A stretch of 64,000 nt of DNA from Vibrio sp. UBA2441 (GTDB lineage: Bacteria; Pseudomonadota; Gammaproteobacteria; Enterobacterales; Vibrionaceae). Below are positions 25,160 to 34,011 of the stretch, piece by piece. Position 1 is the first letter of the stretch; the number at the start of each line of letters is the position of its first letter. Both the position numbers and the translations under genes were made by a program. The DNA is taken from positions 88,416 through 152,415 of the forward strand of contig DDQN01000021.1 in assembly GCA_002342685.1 (NCBI GenBank). Reading direction: 5' to 3'. A model generated the notes under the pieces. The model saw only the letters and a program-made list of their open reading frames with translations, did not search any database and had not been told where the DNA came from.

Positions 25160-26611
25160 TTAGCCGGAAGCTTGCTTTGTTCTTATGCAATTTCGGCCAT
25201 CTTCTTTGGCTTTATAGAGTGCAATATCGGCTCTGCCGATGACGTCGTCTAACAAGTCTCCTTCAGCGGCTTGTGTTATACCAATGCTGACGGTTATCTG
25301 CTTAGTAAAGTCAGTCCCGCTTTCTATATGAAGGCGAATTTTTTCGGCAAGAACTTTGGCATTCTCAAGAGAGCTGTTGTGAGCCAAAACAACAAACTCC
25401 TCTCCACCCCAACGAGCAACGTAGTCGGTTTTACGAGTTGAAGCTGCAATGATTGAAGAGATTTCTTTTAAGGCCTTGTCGCCAATCAGGTGACCATACT
25501 GATCATTAATATCTTTAAATCGGTCCACGTCGATAAGCAATACTGAAATAGGAACCATAGTTCGGTTACTTTGCATTAATGATTGTGTTGCATTATCTTC
25601 AAAAGCTTGCCTGTTATGCAGCCTAGTTAAACGGTCTGTGGTGGCCAATATTTCTAATTTTTTATGGAAGTAGTTAACCACCCACGACACGATAATAAGG
25701 GTAACAAAAACAGTTGCGAGCCCAATAAACATATTGGCATATAAAATGTTGCTCACTTTATTCAAGGTGCGTTCTTTTTGTTCGATAAGCATCCACCAGT
25801 TCATCTCCGGTATATAACGTAAATTGAGTAAAAAGTGGCCTTGTTTATTTTCGTATTCAAAAAACGATGTCGTATTTTTCTTGTTGCCAATAAGGGTATT
25901 GGTAAGGTTGGGTATATCAGACATGGTAGCGGTGGTTAAATCTGAACCCACAGATCGAGACACTATCTCCCTATTCATATTGATAAAGTAGATATTCTGC
26001 TTATAGTTTTCTTTATATCTTTCCAGAATATTGTTGATGACGCTAAGCTCTAACCCTAAGCCAACGACACCTATGTTTTTACCGTGGTATTGCACTTTAT
26101 AATTAATAAAAACGGTCGGTGTTTCGCCTGTATCAATATTGGCACCTACATTGAGTTCATAAGTCTCGTTACCTTCTATAAAATCAAAATACCAGCTTGC
26201 CTGTGGGTCGTCTCTGGATTCAAAAACCTTAATCCCTTCAGAGTTGTAGTATTGCTGAGATTGCTCAGAAACTAAAAAGCTGATTAGTGCGTTATTGTTC
26301 TGCTTAATTTTAGCAAGGTACTGTGTCAGCTCTTGAGAATCGGACTCACCATTGAGCAACCATTGTTGAATGTATCGATCGTTGGCGAGCATAGATGAGG
26401 CGACAATAGCAGGAAGAATATTGAAGGTGATTTCAGAATAGGCTTCTGTGCTCGCTCGGGGAAGCTCTGATTCGATAATAGACCTTTCTAGGCTGTGTTT
26501 TAAATAATGGAAGCCCACTGCATTGGTGAAAAGAAAACCCGACAGTAGTAACACCGCGATGATGGTAATCAATAATCCTCTTTTGGAGTTACTGGTGTTA
26601 ACCGAAAACAT
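25160..26611 (-). CDS. membrane-bound diguanylate cyclase with periplasmic Cache-type sensor
   Basis: Makes c-di-GMP from GTP. The 483-residue protein has an N-terminal transmembrane helix, a periplasmic region of about 250 residues resembling dCache sensors (IEGNETYELNVGANIDTGETPTV), a second helix near residues 290-312, and a C-terminal GGDEF domain with active site GGEEF (402-406). RKTD at 393-396 is the product-inhibition I-site. AAGGTAG precedes the ATG. It converges with the SDR gene, 31 bp apart. Confidence 0.88.
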   Translation of the reverse strand: MFSVNTSNSKRGLLITIIAVLLLSGFLFTNAVGFHYLKHSLERSIIESELPRASTEAYSEITFNILPAIVASSMLANDRYIQQWLLNGESDSQELTQYLAKIKQNNNALISFLVSEQSQQYYNSEGIKVFESRDDPQASWYFDFIEGNETYELNVGANIDTGETPTVFINYKVQYHGKNIGVVGLGLELSVINNILERYKENYKQNIYFINMNREIVSRSVGSDLTTATMSDIPNLTNTLIGNKKNTTSFFEYENKQGHFLLNLRYIPEMNWWMLIEQKERTLNKVSNILYANMFIGLATVFVTLIIVSWVVNYFHKKLEILATTDRLTRLHNRQAFEDNATQSLMQSNRTMVPISVLLIDVDRFKDINDQYGHLIGDKALKEISSIIAASTRKTDYVARWGGEEFVVLAHNSSLENAKVLAEKIRLHIESGTDFTKQITVSIGITQAAEGDLLDDVIGRADIALYKAKEDGRNCIRTKQASG

Positions 26612-26650
26612 AAGCTACCTTGATATGGTGAAACGAGCTTAAACAGTGCA

Positions 26651-26684
26651 AAATCGTATTATTTAAATCGTATTATTTAAATCG
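26651..26684. repeat. 14-bp tandem repeat upstream of the diguanylate cyclase
   Basis: AAATCGTATTATTT is repeated twice head-to-tail, followed by AAATCG. It lies 40-73 bp upstream of the cyclase start, in an AT-rich spacer, so it could influence that promoter. Confidence 0.65.
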
Positions 26685-26843
26685 TCTAATCGTTTGATTA
26701 TAGATTAAAATCGGACTATTGCTGTTACGTTCTTTATCAATAGTGATGGAACTTATTTCGAATAAATTCATATGAACATAAATTATACATTCACGCGGTT
26801 ATTATAGAGTTAAATAATATATATCAAGAAGCAGGATTTAGTG

Positions 26844-28103
26844 TTACCGCGCTAATTTGTGATGAGCGCGGGAAAAATGACCAGCACAGAACGCGCCAAC
26901 GATAGACAATTCACCAGCCAAACATAGTGCAGCACAGACTTCGGCTAAAGCTTGTGATTTGCCGTTTCCGTGCAAGCCCATAATGTCTAAACATGCTTTT
27001 TGACTGGGTAACCCGGTACCGCCGCCCACGGTACCAACCATTAGGTTGGGTAATGTGACACTGGCATATAATCCGCCATCACGATCCACTTCCATGCGCG
27101 TCATTCCGATGGCCGACTCAGCCACGCAAGCGGCATCTTGTCCACAAGCAATATACAATGCAGCCAGCGCATTAGCATAATGGGCGTTGATACCTATGGT
27201 GCCGCTTAACGCACCACCAACCGTGGTCATTTGGCCAAACTGCATCATTTTTTCTGGTGTCGTATGCAGATACTTTTCAATTAGCTCTGCTGGAATATGC
27301 GCTTCAGCAGTGACTTTTTTTCCTCGCACGCTACGTAACGTCTGGCTATTGGCTTTTTTATCTCCGGAAAGGTTTCCATCTAAAAATGCGTATTCAGGTT
27401 TAACAGGGGTATTTTCCTGAATGTATTCAAATACTGCATTTGTCGCGATAGTGACCATATTTTGACCAGCGGCATCTCCAGTCAAAAACTCAAAAACTAA
27501 ATAAACATGATTGCCTTCAATATTAATACTGATGTCAGTAAGTTTGCCATGTGAGGTTGTAGACTCTGCGATTTGTTTGAATAGGTCGTATTGAGTCACG
27601 GCCCAAGCGACAAACTGTCCAGCCTCTGCTAAGCCGTAAAACGCAAATCCTGGAGTTCTTGTTACCCCTTCATTTAGCAGCATAGCACTCACACCGCCGG
27701 ATGCAGTGAGCAGTTTTGCCCCACGATTATACGAGGCGACCAAAGCCGCTTCGGTGGTAGCGAGAGGTACTAGGAAATCATCTTTGGCAAACAGACCATT
27801 AACACGTAAAGGGCCTGCCAGACCTACCGGTACTTTAACTGTACCGATAAAGTGTTCGATGTTCTTTTGATAAACATCTGCCTGTATTCGGGTATGGTCG
27901 TCTAACAGCTCGTCCCTTAATGCTGGTTTCTCAAGTACTTTCCAGCGTCGTTCAATGTTCTTTTCTGTCAGGTACGGGCTTGGGGTAAGCTTGTTTTTAG
28001 TCGGTTCAAAATGGGGAGACAATGTTCGCTGTAGCTCGTCTGCCGTAATACCGCCACCGAGGATAGAAACGTAGTCACGACGATGCAGATCGAGTTTAGG
28101 CAT
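26844..28103 (-). CDS. mvaA: HMG-CoA reductase, class I type
   Basis: Reduces HMG-CoA to mevalonate. The 419-residue enzyme shows the class I catalytic set: Glu118 (ATTEAAL), Lys249 in GDKKAN, Asp (TGDAAGQNM region, D210) and His414 in GHFSRAHH at the C-terminus. The DKK signature separates it from bacterial class II enzymes. Vibrio HMG-CoA reductases are described as acquired by transfer from archaea. No other mevalonate-pathway gene is visible here. It stands next to the liu/mms region, which produces the same substrate. Alternative direction: HMG-CoA formation from mevalonate. Confidence 0.9.
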   Translation of the reverse strand: MPKLDLHRRDYVSILGGGITADELQRTLSPHFEPTKNKLTPSPYLTEKNIERRWKVLEKPALRDELLDDHTRIQADVYQKNIEHFIGTVKVPVGLAGPLRVNGLFAKDDFLVPLATTEAALVASYNRGAKLLTASGGVSAMLLNEGVTRTPGFAFYGLAEAGQFVAWAVTQYDLFKQIAESTTSHGKLTDISINIEGNHVYLVFEFLTGDAAGQNMVTIATNAVFEYIQENTPVKPEYAFLDGNLSGDKKANSQTLRSVRGKKVTAEAHIPAELIEKYLHTTPEKMMQFGQMTTVGGALSGTIGINAHYANALAALYIACGQDAACVAESAIGMTRMEVDRDGGLYASVTLPNLMVGTVGGGTGLPSQKACLDIMGLHGNGKSQALAEVCAALCLAGELSIVGAFCAGHFSRAHHKLAR

Positions 28104-28361
28104 GGTTATACTAGGTTTGAAATTTTCGCTGATTCTACCTACTTATCTATTAGAAACAAGTACTCTGATCTATATCATCGCATTTTTTGTTTAGTAGTAA
28201 TCAGCGCTTAAAAAACAGGTATTCGACAACTATTTGTTTATACTTAGATCCTAAGCAGTTCTATTGTCAGTTTGCTTGGGTATGATATTTCAAATTGAAA
28301 ATATACGCCGTTAATTATAGAGGCCTAGCTTAAGATAAATGACTATGCATGAGCGATTAAG

Positions 28362-29471
28362 ATGAAAACGTTTACTCCCGTGATTTTAGAAGATGATTTG
28401 ATGGCCGACGTCGTTGAAGAAGTCAACTTTCTTTGTGAAGAGAGTGCCGCCACACTCGTTTTGCTGGGCCATGATCCAAATGACCGACAATTGGTTGATA
28501 AGCTGTTTCGTTCTGTTCATACCATTAAAGGTGACATAGGCATTGCGCAATTGACGCCACTATTACCTTTGTTACGGGCAATCGAAGACATTCTGGCAAT
28601 GATGAGGGAAGGCTTTATTCAACATGACAGCTTGCTTTCTGATCTTCTGCTTACCATCCTGGAACATGTAAAGGCCTTTGTCGATGACTGTGCAAATCTT
28701 GGCAATGCGGAATACGATTCCGTTATGTATGAGCGAGCGACACTGTCGATAGCCAAAGTGAAGCCCGATAATATTGAAGAGCATGCAAGGTTACTGACGA
28801 AAGCCTTAACTATCCTAGAGCCTTCTTTGGCGCCCGAAAACGACAGTACGCTTTTTGCTGAGCAGGTCAGTGAGTTGAGAATTGACTGGGCTAAGGAAGT
28901 GGAGCCTGACTTAGTCTTTTTCCACAATATAATGAAGCCAGTCGAGGACAGGATGGATAATTGGCAGGGGCGCAGCAGCCGTCAATTGAAGCTGGCGTTG
29001 TTGCTGAATCAATTTGCCGGAAAATTGGTGGATGAACAGCAACTCAGAGCCGCTGTTTATCTGCATGACATCGGAATGTCTATATTACCATTGGCACTAT
29101 TGCGGCAGAAAACATCATTGTTGGAACCTGAAATTGCTCGCCTCAGGGGGCATGTTCTGCGCAGTGTGAGTTTTTTGTCGGAAATGCCGCATTGGTCAGA
29201 GGCAAAACGATATATCCATGAGCATCACGAACGTGTTGATGGTCAGGGATATCCTAATGGTTTGACTGGCGAGCAGATATCCCATGGTGCAAAGATATTG
29301 GCGTTAGTTGATGCCATTGAAGCGATGACTCATGAACGGGCTCAACAGGTGCATAGAAAACGACCTATTCAACACGCGTTGCATGAAATTAACCACGCCA
29401 GTGGAAGCCAGTTTTGCCCTTATTGGGTGAATGTTCTTAACAAGGTCATGGCTCCAATTTTAAACCGATGA
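28362..29471 (+). CDS. Hpt domain fused to HD-GYP phosphodiesterase
   Basis: A 369-residue soluble protein. Residues 1-110 form a histidine phosphotransfer domain with the phosphorylatable His53 in FRSVHTIKG. Residues about 200-365 are an HD-GYP domain: HD at 235-236, HHERVDGQGYPNGL (288-301) and the VDAIEAMTHER helix, so the metal ligands and GYP loop are complete. It should hydrolyse c-di-GMP, possibly under phosphorelay control. A receiver domain is the usual partner for HD-GYP, so the Hpt arrangement is unusual. It is monocistronic. Confidence 0.85.
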   Translation: MKTFTPVILEDDLMADVVEEVNFLCEESAATLVLLGHDPNDRQLVDKLFRSVHTIKGDIGIAQLTPLLPLLRAIEDILAMMREGFIQHDSLLSDLLLTILEHVKAFVDDCANLGNAEYDSVMYERATLSIAKVKPDNIEEHARLLTKALTILEPSLAPENDSTLFAEQVSELRIDWAKEVEPDLVFFHNIMKPVEDRMDNWQGRSSRQLKLALLLNQFAGKLVDEQQLRAAVYLHDIGMSILPLALLRQKTSLLEPEIARLRGHVLRSVSFLSEMPHWSEAKRYIHEHHERVDGQGYPNGLTGEQISHGAKILALVDAIEAMTHERAQQVHRKRPIQHALHEINHASGSQFCPYWVNVLNKVMAPILNR

Positions 29472-29487
29472 TTTTTGCCGGCTAAGG

Positions 29488-29856
29488 CTACTTACGCAGT
29501 TCAATATTATGCGCTTCTGACCAAATCCGTAGCTGATCCAGAATATTCAGTGCAGAGCGCCCAAACTCTGTCAGCTCGTAACTGACTGCAATAGGTCGGT
29601 CACTGATCACTTTTCGGATTACCATGTTTTCAGCTTCTAACTCTTTCAATCGTTGGTCTATCATCTTTTTGCTCGCGCCACCTAACATACGTGCCAAGTC
29701 GTTAAACCGTACCGGGCCGTCTTTTAGATGGTAAACAATGGAACCTTTCCACTTTCCGCCAATAAGGCGCATTCCTTTTTCTATTGCACAAGGCTCAGCA
29801 CAAACATTTAATACTGATTTGCGGCCTTTCTTATCTAGAACGACTTCGCTTTCCAT
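29488..29856 (-). CDS. HxlR-family transcriptional regulator
   Basis: A 122-residue winged-helix regulator with the family start CAIEKGMRLIGGKWKGSIVYHL, then GPVRFNDLARML and SKKMIDQRLKELEAENMV. HxlR proteins often sense thiol or aldehyde stress through the cysteine before the core (here Cys within VCAEPCAIEKG). GGAAGGG precedes the ATG. It is divergent from a DsbA-like oxidoreductase across 126 bp, and repeats in that gap look like its operator. Confidence 0.87.
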   Translation of the reverse strand: MESEVVLDKKGRKSVLNVCAEPCAIEKGMRLIGGKWKGSIVYHLKDGPVRFNDLARMLGGASKKMIDQRLKELEAENMVIRKVISDRPIAVSYELTEFGRSALNILDQLRIWSEAHNIELRK

Positions 29857-29873
29857 AGACCCTTCCAGGTTAC

Positions 29874-29907
29874 AAGTATACGTGGTTACTAAAAGTATAC
29901 TGGTTGA
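29874..29907. promoter_or_regulatory. direct repeats in the hxlR/frnE intergenic region
   Basis: AAGTATAC occurs at 29874-29881 and 29893-29900, each followed by TGGTT, with a 19-bp period (about two helical turns). GTATAC is itself palindromic. The location between a regulator and its divergent target is that expected for the HxlR operator. Confidence 0.5.
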
Positions 29908-29983
29908 TTAATATATAAAGGTTACCATAATATACCTATAAGTTAAACAATCCCTAAATAGAGATATCCCAGAGAGGTTGGTT

Positions 29984-30643
29984 ATGAGTTCAAAGATTAA
30001 GCTTGATGTAGTCTCGGATGTTGTATGTCCATGGTGTGTTATTGGCTATAAACGACTGGAAAAAGCCATTGAGGAATTAGGTGTCCGGGACAGGATCGAT
30101 ATTGAATGGCACCCGTTTGAGTTAAACCCTCATATGTCGGCAGACGGCGAGAACCTTCGTCAACATCTGGCCCAAAAATACGGTACAACACAGGAAGACA
30201 GTGTAAGAGCCAGACTCAACCTGACTAACCTGGGCAGGGAAGTGGGATTCAGTTTTGATTATTTTGATGAGATGAAAATGGTTAATACCAAAGATGCGCA
30301 CCTGCTTTTGCAATACGCCAAATCGTTTGGAAAACAGACAGAGCTAAATATGGTGTTATTTAGTGCCTTTTTTGGTCAGCGTGAGGATGTGTCTGACGCC
30401 GCTGTGCTGAGAGACGCGGCTGAAAGTGTCGGTCTGAATGGGGACGATGCGATGAATTACCTCAGCGATCAACGTGCTCTAGCATCATTGAATCAGGAAC
30501 AAGAGCACTGGCGTAACCTTGGTATCCGCTCTGTGCCGACGGTTGTTTTTAACATGTCCGAGGCCATGACAGGCGCTCAACCTGTCGAAGCCTACAAGCA
30601 GGTCTTAACTGAGTTGCTTGCTAACAAACCTGAGATCTTATAA
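29984..30643 (+). CDS. DsbA-family (FrnE-like) oxidoreductase
   Basis: A 219-residue thioredoxin-fold protein with the active site CPWC (15-18) close to the N-terminus and no signal peptide, so it acts in the cytoplasm. The cis-proline loop is in RSVPTVVFN. FrnE-type proteins act as disulfide isomerases or 2-hydroxychromene-2-carboxylate-isomerase-like enzymes. ATG at 29984 (GAGAGG six bases upstream) is preferred to TTG 29978. It is likely controlled by the adjacent HxlR regulator. Confidence 0.87.
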   Translation: MSSKIKLDVVSDVVCPWCVIGYKRLEKAIEELGVRDRIDIEWHPFELNPHMSADGENLRQHLAQKYGTTQEDSVRARLNLTNLGREVGFSFDYFDEMKMVNTKDAHLLLQYAKSFGKQTELNMVLFSAFFGQREDVSDAAVLRDAAESVGLNGDDAMNYLSDQRALASLNQEQEHWRNLGIRSVPTVVFNMSEAMTGAQPVEAYKQVLTELLANKPEIL

Positions 30644-30817
30644 AAAGATATAGAGGATTGAAGGCGTAGTTATTTTTCAGTAAGAAGAGTTGGGCAAGCA
30701 CTTTGCCTTTAATCTTGTTCCTATTTTCTTAATGTTTTTCTATAAATCATAGAAAACCTACTTCATAAAAGTAAACTATCACTATTTTGCATAGCTATTC
30801 GATAAAAGGAGGGTAAT

Positions 30818-30853
30818 ATGTATCCATTAGTTCGGTGGCTATTCATATTATAA
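30818..30853 (+). CDS. 11-residue leader peptide before GGDEF-EAL gene
   Basis: An ATG four bases after AAGGAGGGT opens the frame MYPLVRWLFIL and stops at TAA 30851-30853, ten bases before the next start codon. This is the strongest ribosome binding site in the region, far better than the one of the enzyme gene itself. It could be a translated upstream ORF that couples or tunes downstream translation. The peptide is also long enough to be a small hydrophobic product. No family is known. Confidence 0.4.
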   Translation: MYPLVRWLFIL

Positions 30854-30863
30854 TTGGAGCGGT

Positions 30864-33215
30864 ATGTTGAAAAGAAGGATGAAATTCTTCTGGAGAGCGA
30901 TGGTAGTACTTATTACCTCGATGAGCGCACTGTTTTTCATTGCTCATTATGTAGTAGCGCCAGTTGTGCTTAAAGATGCTGTCAGTAAGGCGAAATTACA
31001 GGCTCAGGTTATAGAAAAAGAGCTGACAATTAAGTTTTCAGAGCAAGCGGCTCTAACCCAAAATCTCGCTGTTATTGCTTCTAGTCTTCCGCTTAATAGA
31101 AGTAGCTTTATCAGTAACGCTGGTGCTTTGATAGAAAATAGTATTGACATCGCTGGCGGTGGAATCTGGCCAGAACCGTATAAATTACTCGCTGATGAGA
31201 AAAAAGCGTCACTGTTTTGGGTAAACACAGGCGACGGTCAGTATCAGCTTGATGACGGCTACAATTCACCTCAAAGTTCGGATTATCAAAACGAATCCTG
31301 GTATCAAAGTTCTAAGAATGCTTCACCGAACAAATGTATCTGGTCAAATGCTTATGTTGATCCTTACTCTAAAGTCCCAATGGTGACCTGTTCTGTCAGA
31401 ATTGATCGTGATGGCCAATTTTGGGGAGTCGCAACAATAGATGTAGAGCTCACTGATATTAATCGGCGACTGGCTGAAATTAAACAGCAGACAGGCATCA
31501 TTAGCTTTATTGTAGATAGCCATGAGCAATTTGTAGCCACCTCATTATTTCGTGACTTTAATCTTCTTATGCTGCGTATAGAAGATGTGGCGAAATTAGA
31601 TTCATCATTGGCACCTCTTGTCGAGGTTGTTAATCGTTCAGATAATGGTTTTGTTCAGCTCGATCCCAGAGTTCTTGGTTCAGAAAGCTCTACTTTGGTT
31701 GTCACCGGGCTATCCGGTCATGAATGGCATATCGGTGTCATTTTTCCTGACTCAATCGCCAAAAAACAGATCAAGCTACTTAATAACTATCTCTACTTTT
31801 TTGTCATTCTTCTTGCTATTGCTTTTTCAACGGTAACGGTCATCACTTCTATAATTAGTTTCCGCAACATAAGACTTAGTAATAAAGTGAAATATAAGTC
31901 TGAGCAGTTGGTTGAAGCTTCGCTTACAGATAGTCTCACTGGGTTGCCAAACCAGTCAGGGTTGTTTGGGGAGCTAGAACAGAAAATTCGTATTGCCAAA
32001 GAATCTTCCGAGTCTAAGTTTGCCATTCTGTTTCTCGACTTGGATGACTTTAAAAAACATAACGATAGATTTGGTCTGTCCGGTGGAGACCAATTGTTAA
32101 AGCTGGTATCCATAAGATTGAAATCAGAAATGAGGTCTTCAGATTTTATATGTCGGTTTGGAGGGGATGAGTTCGTAATCGTAACCCAAGTTACCCATGA
32201 TGAGCACGACGCTGAAACGGTTTGTTCTCACATATTAAATACAATGAAGGAGCCATTCTGGTTTGAGGGGAGAGACGTTACCCTAACCATGAGCATAGGT
32301 ATTGCCTGTTATGATGAAGATGGTCAACAGGTAAATGAGCTACTTAGAAATGCATCAATAGCCAAACGTGAAGCAAAAGATACAGCCAGAAATAGTTTCA
32401 GTTTTTCTTCGAGCGATATGAATGAAAGAACCTTGCGTAAAATGACGCTTGAAGAAAATTTCCAAGGAGCAATTGAACGGGGTGAGATAAGTGTTGCTTT
32501 TCAGCCTATCGTCGATTTGAGCACTGGTTTTCCGCACAAGTTTGAAGCGCTTGCTCGCTGGACGAACCCAGCATTGGGCGTTGTACCTCCCTACGAATTT
32601 ATCGAGCTTGCAGAGCAAAACGGCATGATTTTGGAGTTGGGTGATTATGTATTAAAGCGGTCTCTGGAAACGTGTGCTCGCCTTCGTAAGCGTCATAACC
32701 AAGATTATATGATTGCCGTCAACGTATCTCCAAAGCAGTTTCACGATCCTCAATTTGCCTCACGAGTATTAAATATTTTGACTGAACTTCAATTACCACC
32801 CAACAGCCTGACACTGGAGATCACTGAAAGTGTATTGATTGATAATAAAGAAAAAAGTGACCTCGTTATTCAGGAATTATGTGCTGGTGGAATCAAAATA
32901 GCGATGGATGATTTTGGTACAGGATATTCGTCTTTGAGTTATATCCGTCATTACCCCTTTGATATTCTTAAAATAGATAAAGAATTTATTGATGATTTAG
33001 CGACAGATCCTAAAAGCGTGAGATTGGTTGAGGCGACTTTAGCGATGGCAAAAAGTTTGGGAATTTCTGTAGTAGCAGAAGGTATTGAAGATGCCGAACA
33101 AGCTGAGTTGCTGGTGCTGAAAGGGTGTAAATATGCCCAGGGTTATTTCTTTTCCCGTCCTCTGAATGAGAAAGCGATAGAGGCTTGGTTGCTAGAGTCT
33201 TACTGGAATAAGTAA
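30864..33215 (+). CDS. membrane GGDEF-EAL dual c-di-GMP enzyme with dCache sensor
   Basis: A 783-residue protein with an N-terminal helix, a periplasmic dCache-like region (about 40-310, containing WYQSSKNASPNKCIWSNAYV), a second membrane helix (about 312-332), a GGDEF domain with intact GGDEF (433-437) and I-site RSSD (424-427), and an EAL domain with EALARW (561-566), EITES, DDFGTGYSS, KIDKEF and AEGIED. Both catalytic sets look complete, so it may make and break c-di-GMP according to its signal. A small leader ORF precedes it. Confidence 0.9.
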   Translation: MLKRRMKFFWRAMVVLITSMSALFFIAHYVVAPVVLKDAVSKAKLQAQVIEKELTIKFSEQAALTQNLAVIASSLPLNRSSFISNAGALIENSIDIAGGGIWPEPYKLLADEKKASLFWVNTGDGQYQLDDGYNSPQSSDYQNESWYQSSKNASPNKCIWSNAYVDPYSKVPMVTCSVRIDRDGQFWGVATIDVELTDINRRLAEIKQQTGIISFIVDSHEQFVATSLFRDFNLLMLRIEDVAKLDSSLAPLVEVVNRSDNGFVQLDPRVLGSESSTLVVTGLSGHEWHIGVIFPDSIAKKQIKLLNNYLYFFVILLAIAFSTVTVITSIISFRNIRLSNKVKYKSEQLVEASLTDSLTGLPNQSGLFGELEQKIRIAKESSESKFAILFLDLDDFKKHNDRFGLSGGDQLLKLVSIRLKSEMRSSDFICRFGGDEFVIVTQVTHDEHDAETVCSHILNTMKEPFWFEGRDVTLTMSIGIACYDEDGQQVNELLRNASIAKREAKDTARNSFSFSSSDMNERTLRKMTLEENFQGAIERGEISVAFQPIVDLSTGFPHKFEALARWTNPALGVVPPYEFIELAEQNGMILELGDYVLKRSLETCARLRKRHNQDYMIAVNVSPKQFHDPQFASRVLNILTELQLPPNSLTLEITESVLIDNKEKSDLVIQELCAGGIKIAMDDFGTGYSSLSYIRHYPFDILKIDKEFIDDLATDPKSVRLVEATLAMAKSLGISVVAEGIEDAEQAELLVLKGCKYAQGYFFSRPLNEKAIEAWLLESYWNK

Positions 33216-33444
33216 GGGATAAACGGCGATACAGGACGAAAAAGAGGCTAATTTTTTAGAAGTTGAGATGAGTTTGATTATATTTCCTATACTTTGAGTA
33301 CCTGTCAGATATTTACGTATTAATTGTCATAGAAACGCTACGACAAATACGCCGGATCTTGCACACTATATCCCTGTTGGTTTTTTCAAGGACTAGAAGC
33401 AAGATTATTTGATAACACGGAACTCAATCACACATGTGAACATC

Positions 33445-33463
33445 TGTACTTGGTGAAAGTACA
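33445..33463 (+). promoter_or_regulatory. hairpin upstream of the HPF gene
   Basis: A 7-bp stem TGTACTT/AAGTACA with a 5-nt loop lies about 50 bp upstream of the HPF start. A role in the 5' leader is possible, but no T-run follows. Confidence 0.3.
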
Positions 33464-33512
33464 CTGAGTTTGATAGGTTTAAATGACACAGTGATTGAAA
33501 AGGTATAATTAT

Positions 33513-33869
33513 ATGAAAGTAAACGTTCAAACACATCACGTATCCATTAATGACGACTCACGCAAAGAAATCGAAAGTAAATTTGAGAAAGTATCCTCTC
33601 ACTTTCCACAACTCATCAGTTGCGACATTATTATCACAAAAGAACACGGACAACACGAAGTGGAAATATTCACTAATTATGAAGGTGTTCGGGTTTCTGC
33701 AAAATCTACTGACGGGGTCATGTACCCAGCTATATCATCCGCATTGAAGAAACTAGAAACTGGCCTGCGTAACCGAAAAGGGCAACTAAAAGCGGACCTT
33801 CATGCCAAGCCAACGAGTACAAAACCAGAGATTGCTTCGGATATCATCCAAGAGATGAAATTAGTTTAA
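33513..33869 (+). CDS. ribosome hibernation-promoting factor family protein (short form)
   Basis: A 118-residue protein of the HPF/RaiA family (beta-alpha-beta-beta-beta-alpha): CDIIITKEHGQHEVEIFTN and DGVMYPAISSALKKLETGLRNRKGQ. It binds the 30S A/P sites and silences ribosomes in stationary phase. The short length places it with HPF/YfiA, not with the long forms. ATG at 33513 with AAGG upstream is preferred. It is followed by a terminator. Whether it is the primary HPF or an extra copy cannot be told here. Confidence 0.85.
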   Translation: MKVNVQTHHVSINDDSRKEIESKFEKVSSHFPQLISCDIIITKEHGQHEVEIFTNYEGVRVSAKSTDGVMYPAISSALKKLETGLRNRKGQLKADLHAKPTSTKPEIASDIIQEMKLV

Positions 33870-33894
33870 TCAAATTCAGTTAACCAGCTTTATG

Positions 33895-33921
33895 AAGCCA
33901 GTATTGTAATACTGGCTTTTT
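33895..33921 (+). terminator. Rho-independent terminator after HPF gene
   Basis: A perfect 11-bp stem AAGCCAGTATT/AATACTGGCTT with a 2-nt loop followed by T5. Confidence 0.9.
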
Positions 33922-34011
33922 AGTTTTTGTCGCTCTGAATCCTGTTTATTGAGGTAACTTGGGTATAGAGTACCCATTAATAAAGACATCGCGTCAGAGA
34001 ATCCATAAGAC

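Noticed and set aside
26847..26871. Terminator at the end of mvaA (CCGCGCT/AGCGCGG)
   Set aside because: The stem is within the last codons and no T-run follows on the coding strand.
33421..33470. Riboswitch before the HPF gene
   Set aside because: Only simple short stems are visible, no known riboswitch core.
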